This document shows positions 5,550-6,086 of a DNA stretch of 6,086 nt, piece by piece (position 1 is the first letter of the stretch; each line of letters opens with the position of its first letter). The position numbers were made by a program, and so were the translations under genes. The notes beneath the pieces were generated by a model. The model was not told the origin of the DNA. It saw only the letters and a list, made by a program, of their open reading frames with translations, and did not search any database. Source of the DNA: Alistipes sp. (GTDB taxonomy: Bacteria > Bacteroidota > Bacteroidia > Bacteroidales > Rikenellaceae); NCBI GenBank assembly GCA_020026335.1, contig JAHHQO010000022.1:1-6086 (forward strand), in the 5' to 3' direction.

Positions 5550-5579
5550 TTGTCAGTTAAAAATTTTTGACTACCTTTG
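5550..5579 (+). promoter_or_regulatory. promoter of the tRNA-Leu gene
   Basis: TTG (5550-5552), 19 bases and TACCTTTG (5572-5579), identical to the -7 box of rRNA promoter P1. It sits 18 bases before the tRNA, placing the transcription start near 5585 with a leader of about 12 bases. Confidence 0.8.
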
Positions 5580-5597
5580 CGCTTGCAATTCCGAAAT

Positions 5598-5679
5598 GCC
5601 CAGGTGGCGGAATAGGTAGACGCGCACGTTTCAGGTGCGTGTGCCGCAAGGCGTGCAGGTTCGATTCCTGTCCTGGGCA
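5598..5679 (+). tRNA. tRNA-Leu (anticodon CAG)
   Basis: A class II tRNA of 82 bases reading CUG codons. The acceptor stem is GCCCAGG (5598-5604) with CCTGGGC (5672-5678); the discriminator is A5679. The D-arm has TGGCGGAATAGGTAGACGC. The anticodon stem CACGT/GCGTG frames the loop TTCAGGT with anticodon CAG. A long variable arm (TGCCGCAAGGCG) is typical of Leu. The T-arm is GCAGG-TTCGATT-CCTGT (5655-5671). CCA is not encoded and must be added enzymatically. It has its own promoter and terminator, and read-through from lspA would end at the same terminator. Confidence 0.97.
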
Positions 5680-5688
5680 CTCGTTGAG

Positions 5689-5722
5689 AGCTGTTTATCT
5701 TCACAGATAAACAGCTTTTTTT
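5689..5722 (+). terminator. rho-independent terminator after tRNA-Leu
   Basis: A perfect 12-bp stem (AGCTGTTTATCT 5689-5700 with AGATAAACAGCT 5705-5716) with the 4-base loop TCAC, followed by a T-run to 5722. It starts 10 bases after the tRNA and also closes any lspA read-through transcript. Confidence 0.95.
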
Positions 5723-6086
5723 ATGCCCTTTTCCCGGGGCGGGAGAGGGGGGGGGCGGAACAGGTGCCCCACCGCCAGACAACGCCCGTCAGACACACTC
5801 CCCGTGCAATCATCTTCACGTCCTGCGTATTCGCGTCATTACCGCCCGTATTCCGCCACCAACATCTCCGACACCTATATATATTAACACTCGTCTCACC
5901 GCGCTCAAATCGCCGCATATAAAGGAATTTCCCGACGGCGCATCAGCACGGGCAAAACGCCTCCTCTTTCCGCGCCCTGCCCCAAACCCGACCGAACGCC
6001 ACAGCCCCCAACACCAGCCACCGCTACACCACTCCGCAGCCCCCTCGCACCACCAACCCCACGCCCAACCGCGCCCCACAAATGCC
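5723..6086. other. 364-base apparently non-coding stretch, C-rich at the right edge
   Basis: No frame on either strand looks like a real protein: candidates are rich in P/T/R or G/W, lack A-rich start regions and match no family I know. The region opens with CCCGGGGCGGGAG and a G9 run (5747-5755). It has a short AT island near 5873-5887 and from about 5940 becomes strongly C-over-G skewed on the plus strand. No consensus promoter was found. Confidence 0.5.
5747..5755 (+). repeat. G9 homopolymer after the tRNA terminator
   Basis: Nine consecutive G inside a G-rich patch (GGGGCGGGAGA before it). The same run length is found at 3587-3595. Confidence 0.9.

Noticed and set aside
5519..5782. Minus-strand frame across the tRNA (RTGIEPARLAAHAPE)
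   Set aside because: This is the antisense translation of a tRNA-Leu gene, a well-known false protein annotation.
5635..5922. Plus-strand frame beginning inside the tRNA
   Set aside because: It overlaps the tRNA, its terminator and the G9 run; no domain or start signal.
5816..6079. Minus-strand frame at the right edge
   Set aside because: Very rich in G, W and R because of the C-rich plus strand; GTG start with no support.
6082..6086. ATG at the very end as the start of a next gene
   Set aside because: Only five bases remain and the upstream stretch is C-rich, not A-rich; cannot be judged.

Overview
The window looks like chromosomal DNA from a member of the Bacteroidales. The reasons are the Bacteroidetes-type promoters (TTTG/TTG, then 19-20 bases, then TAnnTTTG), the absence of Shine-Dalgarno sequences with A-rich stretches before starts instead, a tRNA without encoded CCA, and the 16S 5' end. 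The 16S bases GCTAGCGGCAGGCCT, together with fairly GC-rich coding DNA and AT-rich promoters, make me lean towards Alistipes/Rikenellaceae. That genus call rests on recall and is only a leaning.

Layout, left to right. (1) Positions 1-49 are the 5' tip of a 16S rRNA gene on the minus strand. Its leader and two tandem rRNA promoters (P2 at 201-232, P1 at 345-375) lie at 50-375. (2) Positions 376-927 carry no convincing gene. They hold an 18-bp direct repeat (579-596 and 752-769), each copy of which carries a TATATTTG -10-like box. The second copy is part of a near-perfect promoter (737-768) for the next gene. Between the copies is a hairpin-rich stretch that could be a small RNA or a dispersed repeat. 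(3) Positions 928-3582 encode a two-component system: a secreted-TPR/one-TM histidine kinase of the HisKA_3 class and a NarL/FixJ-type response regulator. They are in the same reading frame, separated by one TAG, and the regulator has no usable ATG. (4) Positions 3739-4443 encode a small outer-membrane beta-barrel-like protein on the same strand. (5) Positions 4444-4782 are a GC-rich, hairpin-dense non-coding stretch ending in a textbook intrinsic terminator. (6) Positions 4868-5529 hold a promoter and lspA (lipoprotein signal peptidase). (7) Positions 5550-5722 hold a complete transcription unit for tRNA-Leu(CAG): promoter, gene and terminator. (8) Positions 5723-6086 are apparently non-coding, with a G9 run and a very C-rich, G- and T-poor plus strand at the right edge.

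Functionally, the kinase, regulator and barrel protein could be one envelope-sensing cassette, because no clear terminator separates them. LspA, the tRNA and the rRNA operon are housekeeping. The items most worth a second look are the duplicated promoter block with its enclosed hairpins (579-769), the single-stop kinase/regulator junction (2851-2970), the structured RNA-like region before the 4754 terminator, and three 8-9 base G/C homopolymers, all in intergenic DNA.
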